Of a stretch of 64,000 nt of DNA, positions 17,742 to 26,458 are shown piece after piece. Source of the stretch: Sterolibacterium denitrificans (GTDB lineage: Bacteria > Pseudomonadota > Gammaproteobacteria > Burkholderiales > Rhodocyclaceae). Position numbers and translations under genes: made by a program. The stretch's first letter is position 1. Every line of letters begins with the position of its first letter. The notes under the pieces were generated by a model that did no database searches, had not been told where the DNA came from, and saw only the letters and a list, made by a program, of their open reading frames with translations. The stretch is taken from contig NZ_LT837803.1 in NCBI RefSeq assembly GCF_900174485.1, positions 186,001 to 250,000 on the forward strand. The letters are read 5' to 3'.

Positions 17742-18824
17742 ATGGCCCGCCCCAAGAACGATACTTTCCTGCGAGCGCTGCTGCGCGAACCCGTCGACTA
17801 CACCCCGCTCTGGATGATGCGCCAGGCCGGGCGCTACCTGCCGGAATACTGCGAGACGCGCAAACGCGCCGGCAACTTCCTGAATCTCTGCAAGTCGCCG
17901 GGCATGGCCTGCGAAGTCACGCTGCAGCCGCTGGCGCGCTACGATCTGGATGCGGCCATCCTCTTCTCCGACATCCTCACCGTGCCCGACGCCATGGGCC
18001 TGGGACTGTACTTCATCGAGGGTGAGGGACCGAAATTCGAACGGCCGCTGCGCGAGGAATGGGAAATCCGCAACCTGATCACTCCCGACCCCTACGACCA
18101 TCTGCGCTACGTGATGGACGCGGTGGCCGAAATCCGCCGCGCGCTGGACGGCTCGGTACCGCTGATCGGCTTCTCGGGCAGCCCGTTCACGCTGGCCTGC
18201 TACATGATCGAAGGCGGCGCCTCGGACGACTTCCGCCGCATCAAGACCATGCTGTTCGATCGCCCCGACCTGCTGCATCACGTGCTCGAAGTGACGACGC
18301 AGACGGTGATCAACTACCTCAACGCGCAGATCGCCAGCGGCGCGCAGGCGGTGATGGTCTTCGACACCTGGGGCGGCATCCTGCCCCATCGCGCCTATCG
18401 CGAATTCTCGCTGGCCTATCTGCAGCGCATCATTGCCGGGCTGACCAAGGAACGCGACGGGCAGCGCGTGCCCAGCATCGTGTTCACCAAGGGCGGCGCG
18501 CTGTGGGCCGAAGACATTGCCGCCATCGGCTGCGATGCCATCGGCCTGGACTGGACCGCCAGCCTGGCCGAGGTACGCCGCCGCGTGCAGGATCGCGTCG
18601 CCCTGCAGGGCAACCTCGACCCGATGACGCTGTTCGCCACGCCCGAAGCCGTGGCGCGCGAGGCCCGCAAGGTGCTGGACGACTTCCATGCCGGCGGCCC
18701 AGGCGGCGGCCACGTCTTCAATCTGGGACACGGCATTTCCCAGTTCACCCCACCTGAAAACGTCACGGTACTGGTCGATACCGTGCACGAATACAGCCGC
18801 GAATTGCGCCGCGCGAACAGCTAA
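17742..18824 (+). CDS. hemE: Uroporphyrinogen decarboxylase
   Basis: A 360-residue enzyme that removes four acetate carboxyls from uroporphyrinogen III to give coproporphyrinogen III in heme synthesis. It carries the N-terminal signature [15 protein letters not shown] near residue 24 with the catalytic arginines, [16 protein letters not shown] with the substrate aspartate near residue 80, the [16 protein letters not shown] segment, and [15 protein letters not shown] near the C-terminus. The ATG at 17742 gives the standard [13 protein letters not shown] opening; the ATG 18 bases upstream is less likely. It lies after ntrX and before an AT-rich gap leading to priA. Confidence 0.96.
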   Translation: MARPKNDTFLRALLREPVDYTPLWMMRQAGRYLPEYCETRKRAGNFLNLCKSPGMACEVTLQPLARYDLDAAILFSDILTVPDAMGLGLYFIEGEGPKFERPLREEWEIRNLITPDPYDHLRYVMDAVAEIRRALDGSVPLIGFSGSPFTLACYMIEGGASDDFRRIKTMLFDRPDLLHHVLEVTTQTVINYLNAQIASGAQAVMVFDTWGGILPHRAYREFSLAYLQRIIAGLTKERDGQRVPSIVFTKGGALWAEDIAAIGCDAIGLDWTASLAEVRRRVQDRVALQGNLDPMTLFATPEAVAREARKVLDDFHAGGPGGGHVFNLGHGISQFTPPENVTVLVDTVHEYSRELRRANS

Positions 18825-19205
18825 GGCGCGCGGGCGCAGCGTGCAGCGCGTAATACGTGGCGCAGGCGGTGCGTAGTGCACAACACACGACGCGCCGTTG
18901 GCAAGCGGCGCGGCCTTCCATCTACCCACGACTTATGCACAGTGGCCGAGCGCTCGGGAATTGCGCCATTATTTCAGACTATGCTTCCAATAGTCGGCCA
19001 TCATCCTGATAATAAAAGAAATTTTCTGATAGCCGGCTTTTCTCTATATCCTAAGTCATAAGATCAAGAATTTGCTTATGAACTTGCCCACAAAATAATC
19101 CACAGAAAATCATGAAAATTTTTCTCTTTTGTGGCAATACATTAGGCTCCATAGACAAAGTGAACTCTGGAAGTCGCCGCAAACTCCCTGATTCTTGATT
19201 CGACC
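18825..19205. other. AT-rich intergenic region between hemE and priA
   Basis: This 381-base gap has no supported gene. From about 18955 to 19150 the sequence is strikingly AT-rich against a GC-rich background (AATAAAAGAAATTTTC, AAAATTTTTCTCTTTT). It contains one exact and two near DnaA-box sequences, listed separately. The priA promoter should lie here, but no single consensus stands out. Confidence 0.6.
18933..19104 (+). promoter_or_regulatory. DnaA-box-like sites in the AT-rich gap upstream of priA
   Basis: TTATGCACA at 18933-18941 matches the DnaA box TTATNCACA exactly. TTGCCCACA at 19084-19092 and TAATCCACA at 19096-19104 are near matches, and all three point the same way. They flank an AT-rich stretch. 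This could be a secondary DnaA-binding or regulatory site, or part of an origin, or chance; no dnaA gene is in the window. Confidence 0.35.
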
Positions 19206-21203
19206 ATGAGCATCCTGCGTGTCGCGCTGGATATTCCGCTGCCCCGGCTGTTCGACTATCGCGTCGAGGGCGACGTCACGGCGACGGCCGACGATATCGG
19301 CCGTTGCGTGCGGGTGCCCTTCGGCCGGGGCGAGAAAACCGGCATCATCGTCGACGTCGTCGCGCATAGCGACCAGCCTGCGGAAAAGCTCAAGCCTGCC
19401 GGCGAAATTTTTCGCCAGTTGCCGCCGCTGCCGCCTGATTGGCTGGCGCTGAGCGAATTCTGCAGTCGCTACTATCAGCATCCGCTCGGCGAAGTGATGG
19501 CGCTGGCGCTGCCGCCTTATCTGCGGCGCGGGAAATTGCCGGCGCCGCGCAAGGAAAAACCACCAGCCGAAATACCGGCGCCCGTACTGCCCGAACTACT
19601 GGCCGAACAGGCGCAGGCCGTGGCGGCAATTGCAGCCAGCTTCGGCCGCTATGGCGCATTCCTGCTGCATGGCATCACCGGCAGCGGCAAGACCGAAGTC
19701 TATCTGCGCCTGATCGCCGAAACGCTGGCGCAGGGCAAGCAGGCGCTGATGCTGGTGCCGGAGATCGCCCTCACGCCGCAACTGGAAGGCCGCGTTGCGG
19801 CACGCTTTCCGCACGCGCGCATCGTCTCCGCCCACAGTGGCCTGGCCGAAGCCGCGCGCGCGCGCGGTTTCATTGCCGCGCTCGAAGGACGCGTCGACAT
19901 CCTGCTCGGCACGCGCCTGGCGGTATTCGCGCCGCTGCCCCGCCTGGGCCTGATCGTCGTCGACGAGGAACACGACGCCTCCTTCAAGCAGCAGGAAGGC
20001 CTGCGCTACTCGGCGCGCGACGTGGCCGTGTGGCGCGCGCATCAGCGCCAACTGCCCATCGTGCTCGGCTCGGCCACCCCGTCACTGGAAAGCTTCCACC
20101 ATGCGCGCGCCGACGGCGGCCGCTATCGCTACATCGAGCTGACCCGCCGCGCCGTAGCCGAGGCGCCGCCGGACGTGCGCTGCATCGACACCCGCCGCGA
20201 AAAATTGCAGGACGGGATGAGTGCCGCCCTGCTCGCCGCCATTGCCGAACGCCTCGAACGCGGCGAGCAAAGCCTGGTTTTCCTCAACCGGCGCGGCTAT
20301 GCGCCGGTACTGGCCTGCCCAGCCTGCGGCTGGGTAAGCCGCTGCCGGCGCTGCGCGGCAAATCTGGTCGTGCATCTGGCCGACAAACGCCTGCGCTGCC
20401 ATCACTGCGGCCTGGAAACCACGATACCGCGCAACTGCCCGACCTGCGGCAATCTCGACATCCACGCCTTCGGCCGGGGCACCCAGCGTCTCGAAGAACA
20501 CCTCGCCACGCGCTTTTCCGCAGCCCGCATCCTGCGCGTCGACCGCGATTCGGCAAACACGCCGGCGAAATGGCGGAGCGTGCTGGAAACCATCCACGAC
20601 GGCCGTGCCGACATCCTGATCGGCACCCAGATGCTGGCCAAGGGCCACGACTTTCCGCGCCTGACCCTGGTCGGCGCGGTAGGTGCCGATGCGGCGCTGT
20701 TCGCCGCCGACTTTCGCGCGCCGGAGCGCCTGTTCAGCCAACTGATGCAGGTCGGCGGGCGCAGCGGGCGCGCCAGCCTGCCCGGCGAAGTGCTGATCCA
20801 GACGGAATACCCGCAGCATCCGCTCTACCAGGCGCTGGTCGCCCACGATTACGCCAGCTTCGCGCACGGCCAACTCGAAGAACGGCGTCAGGCGGGCTTT
20901 CCGCCTTTCACTTTCCAGGCCATGCTGCGCGCCGAAGCGCACCGGCTCGATGATGCGCTGGGCTTCCTGAAGGAGGCGGCCAGCCTGGCCAATGCGCAGC
21001 TACCCGGCGGCGTCAGTCTCTACGATCCGGTACCGATGCGCATGTATCGCGTGATGGCGCTGGAACGCGCCCAGTTGCTGGTCGAATCGGCGAGCCGCCC
21101 GGCCTTGCAGGCTTTTCTGCCGAACTGGATCGCGCAGTTGCAGGCACTCAAGACCCCGCGCCAACTGCGCTGGCATCTCGACGTCGATCCGCTGGAATTC
21201 TGA
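19206..21203 (+). CDS. priA: Primosomal protein N' (replication restart helicase)
   Basis: A 665-residue superfamily 2 DNA helicase that reloads DnaB at stalled forks. The N-terminal 3'-DNA-binding region (ILRVALDIPLPRLFDY) is followed by Walker A GITGSGKTEVYL near residue 155, Walker B DEEHDASFKQQEG near residue 251 and GSATPSLES. Eight zinc-binding cysteines lie in CPACGWVSRCRRC, then CHHCGLETTIPRNCPTCG, near 371-420. Motif V/VI region is GTQMLAKGHDFP and QVGGRSGRA. Length is slightly below the E. coli protein (732). It follows an AT-rich gap with DnaA-box-like sites. Confidence 0.96.
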   Translation: MSILRVALDIPLPRLFDYRVEGDVTATADDIGRCVRVPFGRGEKTGIIVDVVAHSDQPAEKLKPAGEIFRQLPPLPPDWLALSEFCSRYYQHPLGEVMALALPPYLRRGKLPAPRKEKPPAEIPAPVLPELLAEQAQAVAAIAASFGRYGAFLLHGITGSGKTEVYLRLIAETLAQGKQALMLVPEIALTPQLEGRVAARFPHARIVSAHSGLAEAARARGFIAALEGRVDILLGTRLAVFAPLPRLGLIVVDEEHDASFKQQEGLRYSARDVAVWRAHQRQLPIVLGSATPSLESFHHARADGGRYRYIELTRRAVAEAPPDVRCIDTRREKLQDGMSAALLAAIAERLERGEQSLVFLNRRGYAPVLACPACGWVSRCRRCAANLVVHLADKRLRCHHCGLETTIPRNCPTCGNLDIHAFGRGTQRLEEHLATRFSAARILRVDRDSANTPAKWRSVLETIHDGRADILIGTQMLAKGHDFPRLTLVGAVGADAALFAADFRAPERLFSQLMQVGGRSGRASLPGEVLIQTEYPQHPLYQALVAHDYASFAHGQLEERRQAGFPPFTFQAMLRAEAHRLDDALGFLKEAASLANAQLPGGVSLYDPVPMRMYRVMALERAQLLVESASRPALQAFLPNWIAQLQALKTPRQLRWHLDVDPLEF

Positions 21204-21211
21204 GGCCCGGC

Positions 21212-21727
21212 CTAGCCGCCCGTGAACACGGGATACAGCAGCTTGTACACCAGCGCCAGCAGAACGATCATGATGATCCAGGTCAATGCCCCCGATTTTT
21301 TCTTCTTCGGCGGCGGCACGACCTTGTAGTTCAGAAAATCACGCGGCGTGGACTGAGGCCGCGCATGGGCAAAGGTTTCCGTCGCGCTGCGCGGATCGCC
21401 CCAGCCGTTTCCCCCACTGGCCAGGCTCTCCTGATCTCCCTTGTCGATCAGGCGATACGCCTCTTCGAGCGACACGTTCAGTTCCGCGGCAAGCGGCAGT
21501 GCGCGCACGTTCTTGTTGAATCTCACGAGGAAAAGCAACTCCTCGCCAACCTCCATCGGAAAGCCGCGCCGCGTGCCGCCGCGCGTATCCATGAAGAGTC
21601 CCTGGAAATACGTGTCGCAGCCCCTGGTCGCCCACAACCCCTGGATTTTCTTCAGCACATTCGGAAAGGCTTCCAGGGCAGCCTGTACCTGCGTTGCATC
21701 CTGTCCGGAGTTCGGTGCGCCGCTCAT
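21212..21727 (-). CDS. Unrecognised protein with C-terminal membrane anchor
   Basis: A 171-residue protein I cannot assign. The N-terminal 120 residues look soluble, with LEAFPNVLKKIQGLWATRGC, DTRGGTRRGFPMEVGEELLF and a helical LAAELNVSLEEAYRLIDKGD stretch. A lysine-rich linker (PPPKKKK) leads to one hydrophobic helix (ALTWIIMIVLLALVYKLL) near the C-terminus, the arrangement of a tail-anchored inner-membrane protein. Its ATG overlaps the stop of the yceI-like gene (ATGA), so it is translationally coupled to the YceI/cytochrome b561 pair. Confidence 0.7.
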   Translation of the reverse strand: MSGAPNSGQDATQVQAALEAFPNVLKKIQGLWATRGCDTYFQGLFMDTRGGTRRGFPMEVGEELLFLVRFNKNVRALPLAAELNVSLEEAYRLIDKGDQESLASGGNGWGDPRSATETFAHARPQSTPRDFLNYKVVPPPKKKKSGALTWIIMIVLLALVYKLLYPVFTGG

Positions 21728-22317
21728 TTCTTGCTGCCGGCCGAAGGCGACAGGACAAAGCGGAAGTTCACCTGCACTTCATCGGCAACGACCGAGACAT
21801 CGGACCACATCCCTTCGCCGATGCCGTATTGCAGGCGGCGAATCGGAATGCTGCCATCGAGCACCATGTTCGCTCCCTCCTGCTTCGCCGTGAAGGGCGC
21901 GACGATTTCCTGCGTGCGGCCCTTGATGCTCATCCTGCCAACGGCTTCGTAGCGGCCGCTGCCCAGCGCCCTGAGCTGGCTGGAAACGAAAGTGGCCGCA
22001 GGAGTCTCCTTGATGTTGAACCAGGACTTGCTTTTCACTTCCTCATTGGCCTCGGCCCCGCCGACATCGATGCTGGCCAGATCGACCTCGATCCGCGCGC
22101 GGCCGCTCTCGGGCTTTGCCGGATCGAAAGCAAGCTGCGCACCGAAGCGTGAAAAATGCCCATCCGTCGGCACGCCCATCTGCCTGGCCACGAAGCGGAT
22201 GCTGCTTTTGCCGAGTTGTACCGTGCCGTACTCCAGCGCCACCGCGGGCGCCGCCACCAATGCCGACAGCGCAAACCCGCCGCACAGCACGAGCCTCCCG
22301 ATGGCAAGCGACTTCAT
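21724..22317 (-). CDS. YceI family periplasmic lipid-binding protein
   Basis: A 197-residue exported lipocalin-like protein of the YceI family, whose members bind isoprenoid quinones or other polyprenyl lipids. The signal peptide is MKSLAIGRLVLCGGFALSAL ending near AVA. The mature protein has the family strands SSIRFVARQMGVPTDGHF, SGRARIEVDLASIDVGG and VKSKSWFNIKETPAATFVS. The ATG at 22317 begins the signal peptide; the open frame upstream is spurious. It overlaps the cytochrome b561 stop on one side and the tail-anchored protein start on the other. Confidence 0.9.
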   Translation of the reverse strand: MKSLAIGRLVLCGGFALSALVAAPAVALEYGTVQLGKSSIRFVARQMGVPTDGHFSRFGAQLAFDPAKPESGRARIEVDLASIDVGGAEANEEVKSKSWFNIKETPAATFVSSQLRALGSGRYEAVGRMSIKGRTQEIVAPFTAKQEGANMVLDGSIPIRRLQYGIGEGMWSDVSVVADEVQVNFRFVLSPSAGSKK

Positions 22318-22877
22318 CAGCGATTCCTGGCAAGGAAAGGCAACATGCGCGCCAGCACGTCGTCCTTGTCCTTGAAATGATGCTTGAGCGAGGCGAGGAT
22401 GTGCAAGGTGATCATGGTTGCCAACGTGAAGTTGCTGAGCATGTGCAAGGTGGCGAACAGCTTGCCCATGTCCTCGCTGGGCGCAACCAGATCCGGCACC
22501 TGGAACAGGCCGAAGACCACCACCGGCTTGCCGAAGAAGGAGCTCATCAGCCAACCGGTGAGCGGCGAGGTGATCAACAGCAGATACATGCCGTGCGACA
22601 TGGCATGGGCAATCATCTGCTCCTTGGCCGACATGCTTGCCGGCAGCGCCGGTGGCTTGTGCCCATAGCGCCAGAGCAGGCGGATGATGACCAGCAGCAG
22701 GATGCAGATGCCCAGCGACTTGTGATACGAATACAGTTGCAGCTTGGTCGGACTCAGCGGCAGATCGTGCATGTAGGCGCCCAGCGGCACGATGCAGAAA
22801 ATTGCCAGCGCCACCAGCCAATGCATGAAGATGGCAAAACCGGTGTAACGGGTCGATGGGGTTGCCGGACGGGTCAT
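22317..22877 (-). CDS. Cytochrome b561 (CybB/YodB type)
   Basis: A 186-residue four-helix membrane cytochrome b. Histidines that could bind two hemes are in FMHWLVALAIF near residue 19, YSYHKSLGICIL near residue 52, HAMSHGMYLLLI near residues 91-95, and MITLHILASLKHHF near residue 160. Such proteins move electrons between the quinone pool and periplasmic or membrane partners. The ATG at 22877 has a strong AGGAGG site. Pairing with YceI is widespread and suggests a shared quinone-related role. The stop codon overlaps the yceI start. Confidence 0.9.
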   Translation of the reverse strand: MTRPATPSTRYTGFAIFMHWLVALAIFCIVPLGAYMHDLPLSPTKLQLYSYHKSLGICILLLVIIRLLWRYGHKPPALPASMSAKEQMIAHAMSHGMYLLLITSPLTGWLMSSFFGKPVVVFGLFQVPDLVAPSEDMGKLFATLHMLSNFTLATMITLHILASLKHHFKDKDDVLARMLPFLARNR

Positions 22878-23046
22878 GAGTGATTCCTCCTGGAATTCTG
22901 GTAAATACTTTCTACTTTCCGGACATGCCTTGCGGATATCCGCAGCCGAAATCCGCTGACAAGTATAGCCCCGACGACATCTTTGTCGAGTCGCCTGCGG
23001 CGGGATCCCGGCGATTGCCTGGCTGGACGCGGATGCCGAAGCTGGT

Positions 23047-23295
23047 TCAATCGACCGGCTTCGACGCGCCGGCTTCGAGTTGCGCAACGCGCGCTTCGAG
23101 GCTGGCCAGTCTTTCCTGGCAGGCCGACAACAAGGCCGCCTGAACCTCGAATTCCTCGCGCGTCACCAGATCGAGGCGCGCAAAGGCACTGGAAATCATC
23201 GCCCGCAGATTCTTTTCAATATCCTTGGCCGGGCTATTGGCCAGCAATTCGGCAATGCGGCTGGAAACGTCATCGAACAGTTTCTGGTTGAGCAT
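23047..23295 (-). CDS. ubiK: Ubiquinone biosynthesis accessory factor UbiK (BMFP, YqiC family)
   Basis: An 82-residue protein with an N-terminal amphipathic helix region (NQKLFDDVSSRIAELLANSP) and a C-terminal coiled coil (ACQERLASLEARVAQLEA). This is the BMFP fold of YqiC/UbiK, which helps aerobic ubiquinone synthesis as part of the Ubi complex with UbiJ. The FxRLDLVTREEFEVQ motif at 39-53 is the family signature. It lies alone between the cytochrome b561 gene and purU on the same strand. Confidence 0.9.
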   Translation of the reverse strand: MLNQKLFDDVSSRIAELLANSPAKDIEKNLRAMISSAFARLDLVTREEFEVQAALLSACQERLASLEARVAQLEAGASKPVD

Positions 23296-23329
23296 GAAAG
23301 TTCCTTTGCGTCCTGGAATCGGGTGAGTA

Positions 23330-24202
23330 TCAGCGGAAAACCACGGTCTTGTTGCCGTGCAGCAGCACGCGGTCTTCGAGGAAATAGCGCAGGCCGCGCG
23401 CCAGCACGGCTTTTTCGATGTCCTTGCCGTAGCGCACCATGTCTTCGACCGAATCGGAATGATCGATGCGGATCACGTCCTGCTCGATGATCGGCCCCTG
23501 GTCGAGCTCGGGCGTGACGAAATGGCAGGTCGCGCCGATCAGCTTGACGCCGCGCTGGTAGGCCTGGTGGTAAGGCTTGGCGCCGACGAAGCTGGGCAGG
23601 AAGGAGTGGTGGATGTTGAGGATGCGGCCCGGATAGGCGGCGCACAGCTCGGGCGGAATGATCTGCATGTAGCGCGCCAGCACCATGCAGTCGCCGCGCG
23701 CTTCCTGGAACAGGCGGGCGACTTCGGCATAGGCCGCCGGTTTGTTGTCGAGCGTGACCGGCACGTGGTGGAAGGGAATGCCATGCCACTCGACGAAGCC
23801 GCGAAAGGTTTCGTGGTTCGAGATCACGCAGGGAATTTCGATATTCAGCTCCTTCGCCTGCCAGCGCGCGAGCAGATCGTAGAGGCAGTGTTCCTGTTTC
23901 GAGACCAGAACGACGACGCGTTTCTTCACCGCGCTGTCGGTGACCTGCCAGTCCATCTCCAGCCTGGCGGCGAGTGGCGCGAACTTGCGGCAGAATTCCT
24001 CGATGCCGCAGGACAGTGACGCGGCCCGGATTTCCATGCGCATGAAATAGCGGTTTGCGTTGCTGTCCGAATCATTGTCCGAGTGATAGCTCGACTCGAG
24101 TATCCAGCCGCCATGCTCGGCAATGAATCCGGAGACATGGGCAATGATGCCGACCTGATCGGGACAGGAAGCCGTCAGCGTATAGAAATGTTCGTTGTGC
24201 AT
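23330..24202 (-). CDS. purU: Formyltetrahydrofolate deformylase
   Basis: A 290-residue hydrolase releasing formate from 10-formyl-tetrahydrofolate, balancing one-carbon pools. An N-terminal ACT domain (about 1-85, starting YTLTASCPDQVGIIAHVSGF) is followed by the formyltransferase fold. Catalytic-region motifs are LARYMQIIPPEL, ILNIHHSFLPSF and GATCHFVTPELDQGPII, carrying the Asn/His/Asp triad of the family. The ATG at 24202 gives the complete ACT domain. It is 11 bases downstream of the thrH-like gene on the same strand. Confidence 0.95.
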   Translation of the reverse strand: MHNEHFYTLTASCPDQVGIIAHVSGFIAEHGGWILESSYHSDNDSDSNANRYFMRMEIRAASLSCGIEEFCRKFAPLAARLEMDWQVTDSAVKKRVVVLVSKQEHCLYDLLARWQAKELNIEIPCVISNHETFRGFVEWHGIPFHHVPVTLDNKPAAYAEVARLFQEARGDCMVLARYMQIIPPELCAAYPGRILNIHHSFLPSFVGAKPYHQAYQRGVKLIGATCHFVTPELDQGPIIEQDVIRIDHSDSVEDMVRYGKDIEKAVLARGLRYFLEDRVLLHGNKTVVFR

Positions 24203-24213
24203 GATCTCGCTGA

Positions 24214-24822
24214 TCAGATCTTCCCGCCGGCCTTGTCGATCTCGGCGCCGAGTTCGGCATAGTTCATGGTCACCGGAAACTGCGGGAATTCGCGGATGAC
24301 GTTTTCCGGCGGATGGAACAGGATGCCGGCATGCGCCTCGCCGAGCATGGCCGTATCGTTGTAGGAATCGCCGGCGGCGATCACCTTGAAGTTGAGTTCC
24401 TTGAAGCGCTTCACCGCTTCGCGTTTCTGGTCGGGCATGCGCAGGTGGTAATTGACCAGGGTGCCGTTGGCGTCGGCTTCCAGCTTGTGGCAGAACAGCG
24501 TCGGCATGCCGAGCTGGGCCATCAGCGGCATGGCGAATTCATAGAAGGTGTCGGAAAGGATGATGACCTGGTAGCGGCGGCGCAATTCGTCGAGAAAAGC
24601 CTTGGCGCCGGCCATCGGCCCCATGTCGGAAATCACCTTCTGGATGTCGGGCAGCCCCAGCCTGTGCTGCGCCAGCAGGTCCAGGCGGTATTTCATCAGC
24701 TTGTCGTAGTCGGGTTCGTCGCGCGTGGTGCGGCGCAGTTCCGGAATATTGGTGCGCTGGGCGAATTCGATCCAGATTTCCGGGACCAGCACGCCTTCGA
24801 GGTCGAGACAGACGAGTTGCAC
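24214..24822 (-). CDS. thrH: Phosphoserine phosphatase / homoserine phosphotransferase ThrH
   Basis: A 202-residue HAD-superfamily enzyme. The motif I aspartates sit in VCLDLEGVLVPEIW (Asp7 and Glu9, the ThrH variant of DxDxT). Motif II is ILSDTFYEF and motif III/IV are in KREAVKRF and AAGDSYNDTAML. ThrH can dephosphorylate phosphoserine and transfer the phosphate to homoserine, linking serine and threonine synthesis. I choose the GTG at 24822: GGAG lies 6 bases upstream and the family N-terminus begins there, while the open frame to 24924 would overlap the divergent yqgE start. Confidence 0.92.
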   Translation of the reverse strand: MQLVCLDLEGVLVPEIWIEFAQRTNIPELRRTTRDEPDYDKLMKYRLDLLAQHRLGLPDIQKVISDMGPMAGAKAFLDELRRRYQVIILSDTFYEFAMPLMAQLGMPTLFCHKLEADANGTLVNYHLRMPDQKREAVKRFKELNFKVIAAGDSYNDTAMLGEAHAGILFHPPENVIREFPQFPVTMNYAELGAEIDKAGGKI

Positions 24823-24905
24823 AAGCGGCTCCAAATTCCTGAAAAGCCTGGATTGTACCCGAGCCGGCGGTAGCGGTTCCCGGCGCGGGGGATTAGAATT
24901 CCGCC

Positions 24906-25499
24906 ATGTCCGAGCCGCATGCAACCGTCTGCCTGACCCACAACTTTCTGATCGCCATGCCCGCCATGACCGATCCGAATTTCGCGCGCACGCTCACCTA
25001 TATCTGCGAGCACAATGAACAGGGCGCGCTGGGCATCATCATCAACCGGCCGATGGATCTGGATCTGGCCACCCTCTTCGAGCGCGTCAACATTCCTTTC
25101 GACGTCACCGGCCGGCATCGCGAGATGGGGGCGATGCCGATCTATTACGGCGGCCCGGTGCAAACCGATCGCGGCTTCGTGCTGCACCGCCCGCTCGGCG
25201 AATGGCAATCGACGCTGGCCGTGCGGGAGGGTGCCACGGACATCGGCCTGACCAGCACGCGCGACATCCTCGTCGGCATCGGCGCCAACGGCCAGCCGGC
25301 CGACATCCTGGTCTCCCTGGGCTATGCCGGCTGGTCGGCCGGCCAGTTGGAATGGGAACTCGCTCAGAACGCCTGGCTGAACGTCGCCGCCGATCCGCGC
25401 ATCATCTTCGAGCTACCGCCGGAAGAGCGGCTGTCGGCGGCGATGCAGTTGCTGGGCGTCGACTTCGCCAACCTGTCGGACGTCGCCGGTCATGCCTGA
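24906..25499 (+). CDS. YqgE/AlgH family protein (UPF0301, DUF179)
   Basis: A 197-residue protein of the YqgE/AlgH family, of unclear biochemical role and linked in pseudomonads to alginate regulation. Family motifs are [48 protein letters not shown] and [20 protein letters not shown]. It heads a plus-strand unit with ruvX, pyrR, pyrB and pyrC', an order conserved in many beta- and gammaproteobacteria. It overlaps the ruvX start by 8 bases. Confidence 0.94.
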   Translation: MSEPHATVCLTHNFLIAMPAMTDPNFARTLTYICEHNEQGALGIIINRPMDLDLATLFERVNIPFDVTGRHREMGAMPIYYGGPVQTDRGFVLHRPLGEWQSTLAVREGATDIGLTSTRDILVGIGANGQPADILVSLGYAGWSAGQLEWELAQNAWLNVAADPRIIFELPPEERLSAAMQLLGVDFANLSDVAGHA

Positions 25500-25935
25500 G
25501 CGCACCGCCGGTACGGTGCTGGCCTTCGACTTCGGCTTGCGGCGTATCGGCATCGCCCTGGGCGAAACCCTGCTTGGCCAGGCGCGGCCGCTGACGGTCA
25601 TCGACGCCGAAAGCAATGCAGCCCGCTTCAAGACCATTGGCGAACTGATCCGCGACTGGCAGCCGGCGCTGCTGGTGGTCGGCCTGCCGCGTGCCGTCGA
25701 TGGCGGCGAGCATGAGATGACCGCGCGCTGCCGGCGCTTTGCCGAACAGCTCGAAGATCGCTACCGGTTGCCCGTGCAACTGGTCGACGAGCGCTTTTCC
25801 TCCAGCGAGGCCGATGCCCGCCTCGCCGCCGACGGCCTCGACTGGCGCGCGCGCAAGCAACAGGTCGACGCCGTCGCCGCACAAATCATCCTGCAGGACT
25901 ATTTCGATGCCGCCGACTCCCCTCTCCCTTCCTGA
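25492..25935 (+). CDS. ruvX: Putative pre-16S rRNA nuclease / Holliday junction resolvase
   Basis: A 147-residue RNase H-fold protein (YqgF). The acidic residues are in [18 protein letters not shown] (first Asp), [17 protein letters not shown] and [16 protein letters not shown], with the final Asp in [15 protein letters not shown]. The family processes the 5' end of 16S rRNA and has been proposed as a junction resolvase. It overlaps yqgE upstream and pyrR downstream by 29 bases. Confidence 0.94.
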   Translation: MPERTAGTVLAFDFGLRRIGIALGETLLGQARPLTVIDAESNAARFKTIGELIRDWQPALLVVGLPRAVDGGEHEMTARCRRFAEQLEDRYRLPVQLVDERFSSSEADARLAADGLDWRARKQQVDAVAAQIILQDYFDAADSPLPS

Positions 25936-26458
25936 CGCCGAACGCCTGTTCGCCATCCTCGTCGAGAAACTGCGCACCGATGCCACGCCGGACATGGCGC
26001 TGGTCGGCATCCACACCAGCGGCGTCTGGCTGGCCGAACGCCTGCATGCCGCCCTGGGACTCGCCATGCCACTGGGCAGCATCGACGTTTCCTACCATCG
26101 CGACGATTACGCCAGCCGCGGCAATCGCAATCTGCCGCGCGGCAACAAGGCTTCCTCGATACCCTTTGAAGTCGAAGGCGCGCACATCGTCATCGTCGAC
26201 GACGTGCTCTACACCGGCCGCACCATCCGCGCGGCGATGAACGAGCTGTTCGACCACGGCCGGCCGGGCCGCCTCGACCTCGCCGTGCTGGTCGACCGCG
26301 GCGGTCGCGAATTGCCGATCTTCGCGCGTTACTGCGCGCATACGCTGGAACGACCGCTGCCGGCGACCCAGAAACTGGTCCTGGCGCGCCGCGGCGATGC
26401 GGCCGATGCGCCCCTCGGTCTGACGCTCCAGGAACAGGGGGAACAAGGCGATGCCTAA
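25907..26458 (+). CDS. pyrR: Bifunctional pyr operon regulator / uracil phosphoribosyltransferase
   Basis: A 183-residue phosphoribosyltransferase. The PRPP-binding loop is [18 protein letters not shown] near residue 93. The N-terminal part has [17 protein letters not shown] and [10 protein letters not shown]. PyrR homologues salvage uracil and, in some bacteria, control pyr transcription by binding mRNA; a regulatory role here is unproven. The ATG at 25907 inside ruvX is the first that gives the normal family length. It overlaps pyrB by 8 bases. Confidence 0.93.
   Translation: MPPTPLSLPDAERLFAILVEKLRTDATPDMALVGIHTSGVWLAERLHAALGLAMPLGSIDVSYHRDDYASRGNRNLPRGNKASSIPFEVEGAHIVIVDDVLYTGRTIRAAMNELFDHGRPGRLDLAVLVDRGGRELPIFARYCAHTLERPLPATQKLVLARRGDAADAPLGLTLQEQGEQGDA

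Noticed and set aside
18876-19061. A 61-residue open frame in the AT-rich gap before priA
   Set aside because: No ribosome site, atypical composition and no recognisable similarity; more likely non-coding regulatory DNA.
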